Positions 21,602-23,190 of a stretch of DNA of 23,190 bases are shown piece by piece (the first letter of the stretch is position 1; the number at the start of each line of letters is the position of its first letter). The position numbers were made by a program, and so were the translations under genes. The notes under the pieces are model-generated. The model was not told the origin of the DNA and searched no databases. It worked only from the letters and a program-made list of their open reading frames with translations. This DNA is from Phallusia fumigata (Eukaryota > Chordata > Ascidiacea > Phlebobranchia > Ascidiidae), in the NCBI GenBank assembly GCA_008931825.1, contig QXVZ01017402.1:1-23190 (forward strand), read 5' to 3'.

Positions 21602-23190
21602 ACATTCCGCGCCTAATATTTTTCTATAAATTGACACAGTTGTACCTAAGAGCAAGTAGTTTCAAGATCTAGCAATATATTTACCGACTCAATCAGTATT
21701 TGCCAACGAAATAACTTTCACCGACACCAGTTTACTAGGGTCACCCATATATTTAGGCATATATAGTCTTCACTTTTCCGAATCAAATAAAAATACATTC
21801 CGCGCCTAATATTTTTCTATAAATTGACACAGTTGTACCTAAGAGCAAGTAGTTTCAAGATCTAGCAATATATTTACCGACTCAATCAGTATTTGCCAAC
21901 GAAATAACTTTCACCGACACCAGTTTACTAGGGTCACCCATATATTTAGGCATATATAGTCTTCACTTTTCCGAATCAAATAAAAATACATTCCGCGCCT
22001 AATATTTTTCTATAAATTGACACAGTTGTACCTAAGAGCAAGTAGTTTCAAGATCTAGCAATATATTTACCGACTCAATCAGTATTTGCCAACGAAATAA
22101 CTTTCACCGACACCAGTTTACTAGGGTCACCCATATATTTAGGCATATATATTATTCACTTTTTAGAATCAAATAAAAATACATTCCGCGCCCAATATTT
22201 TTCTATAAATTGGCACAGTTGTACCTAAGAGCAAGTAGTTTAAACATCTAGCAATATATTTACCGACTCAATCAGTATTTGCCAACAAAATGACTTTCAC
22301 CGACACCAGTTTACAAGGGTCACCCATACATTTAGGCATATATATTACTCACTTTTCAGAATCAAATAAAAATACATTCCGCGCCTAATATTTTTCTATA
22401 AATTGGCACAGTCGTACCTAAGAGCAAGTAGTTTAAACATCTAGCAAGATCTTTACCGACTCAATCAGTATTTGCCAACGAAATGACTTTTACTGATACC
22501 AGTTTACAACGGTCAAACATACACCAATGCATGGAAAATTGCGACTTTTCCGAATCAAATAAAATACATTCCGCGCCTAATATTTTTCTATAAATTGGCA
22601 CAGTTGTACCTAAGAGCAAGTAGTTTCAAGATCTAGAAAGATATTTACCGACTCAATCCGTATTTGCCAACGAAATGACTTTTACTGATACCAGTTTACA
22701 ACGGTCAAACATATACCAATGCATGGAAAATTGCGACTTTTCCGAATCAAATAAAAACACATTTCGCGCCTAATATTTTTCTATAAATTGGCACAGTTGT
22801 ACCTTAGAGCAGGTAGTTTAAACATCTAGCAATATATTTACCGACTCAATCCGTATTTGCCAACGAAATGACTTTTACTGATACCAGTGTACAACGGTCA
22901 AACATATACCAATGCATGAAAAATTGCGACTATTCCAAGTCAAATAAAAAAACATTCCGCGCCTAATATTTTTCTATAAATTGGCACAGTTGTACCTTAG
23001 AGCAAGTAGTTTGAACATCTAGCAATATATTTACCGACTCAATCAGTATTTGCCAACGAAATGATATTCACCGACACCAGTGTACAAGGGTCACCCATAT
23101 ATTTAGGCATATATATTACTCACTTTTCAGAATCAAATAAAAATACATTCCGCGCCTAATATTTTTTTATAAATTGGCACAGTTGTACCT
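21602..23190. repeat. Satellite-like tandem array, 193-bp unit
   Basis: Units begin with ACATTCCGCGCCTAATATTT at 21602, 21795, 21988, 22181, 22374, 22566, 22759, 22952 and 23145. The spacing is 193 bp, with one of 192. That makes eight full units and a ninth cut by the window end. Units 1 and 2 look identical over their full length and unit 3 differs mainly near its end; the rest carry scattered changes. The first about 140 bases of each unit are well conserved, with CTATAAATTG about 20 bases after the start. The last about 60 bases come in two versions. No open frame spans a unit. The array probably continues to the right. Confidence 0.97.

Noticed and set aside
21602-23190. CRISPR array
   Set aside because: The whole 193-bp unit repeats with no short-repeat/variable-spacer pattern, and the genome is eukaryotic.
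21602-23190. Tandem spliced-leader, 5S or U-snRNA gene cluster
   Set aside because: I find no known leader, 5S or snRNA core or Sm-site-plus-hairpin arrangement in the unit.

Overview
This window looks like nuclear DNA from a compact, AT-rich invertebrate genome. It holds intron-rich genes with short exons (28 to about 790 bp), many introns under 100 bp to 1 kb, standard GT-AG junctions, a hAT transposon end and a satellite array. I see no prokaryotic operons, rRNA or tRNA genes. The overall look fits a tunicate such as Ciona, but that is an inference, not a proof. One undetermined base (n) lies at 10637.

Layout. (1) 1-79 is the end of a hAT transposon. It abuts the 3' part of a plus-strand gene of unknown function (exons 86-2993). 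(2) 2994-6433 is a 3.4 kb stretch with no convincing gene. (3) 6434-9792, minus strand, is a second gene of unknown function with eight exons. It is a diverged relative of the first gene: both encode a basic, NLS-like linker followed by a PT-F-x-x-VF motif, a phase-1 intron just after it, and a long helical C-terminal exon. The two therefore form an inverted, tail-to-tail paralogue pair. (4) 9793-11260 holds no exon I can place with confidence. The first exon(s) of the next gene should lie there. (5) 11261-17165, plus strand, is 13 exons of a peroxisomal-type acyl-CoA oxidase that most resembles plant ACX2/ACX3-like enzymes. (6) 17342-21031, minus strand, is a complete ten-exon OSGEPL1 (Qri7/Kae1/TsaD family), the mitochondrial tRNA t6A enzyme. 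Its stop codon is only 176 bp from the oxidase stop. (7) 21032-21600 is an upstream spacer. (8) About 21602-23190 is a satellite-like array of a 193 bp unit, with eight full copies and a ninth cut by the window end.

The oxidase (fatty-acid beta-oxidation) and OSGEPL1 (mitochondrial tRNA modification) are conserved housekeeping genes that happen to be neighbours. I see no functional link between them. The best candidate for something undescribed is the inverted pair of unknown nuclear-type proteins. The second of these also carries two similar small exons, each ending in a SUMO-consensus-like IKQE. Other points of interest are a 15-bp duplication of a splice donor, an OSGEPL1 with an altered N-terminal signature, and module swapping in the satellite.
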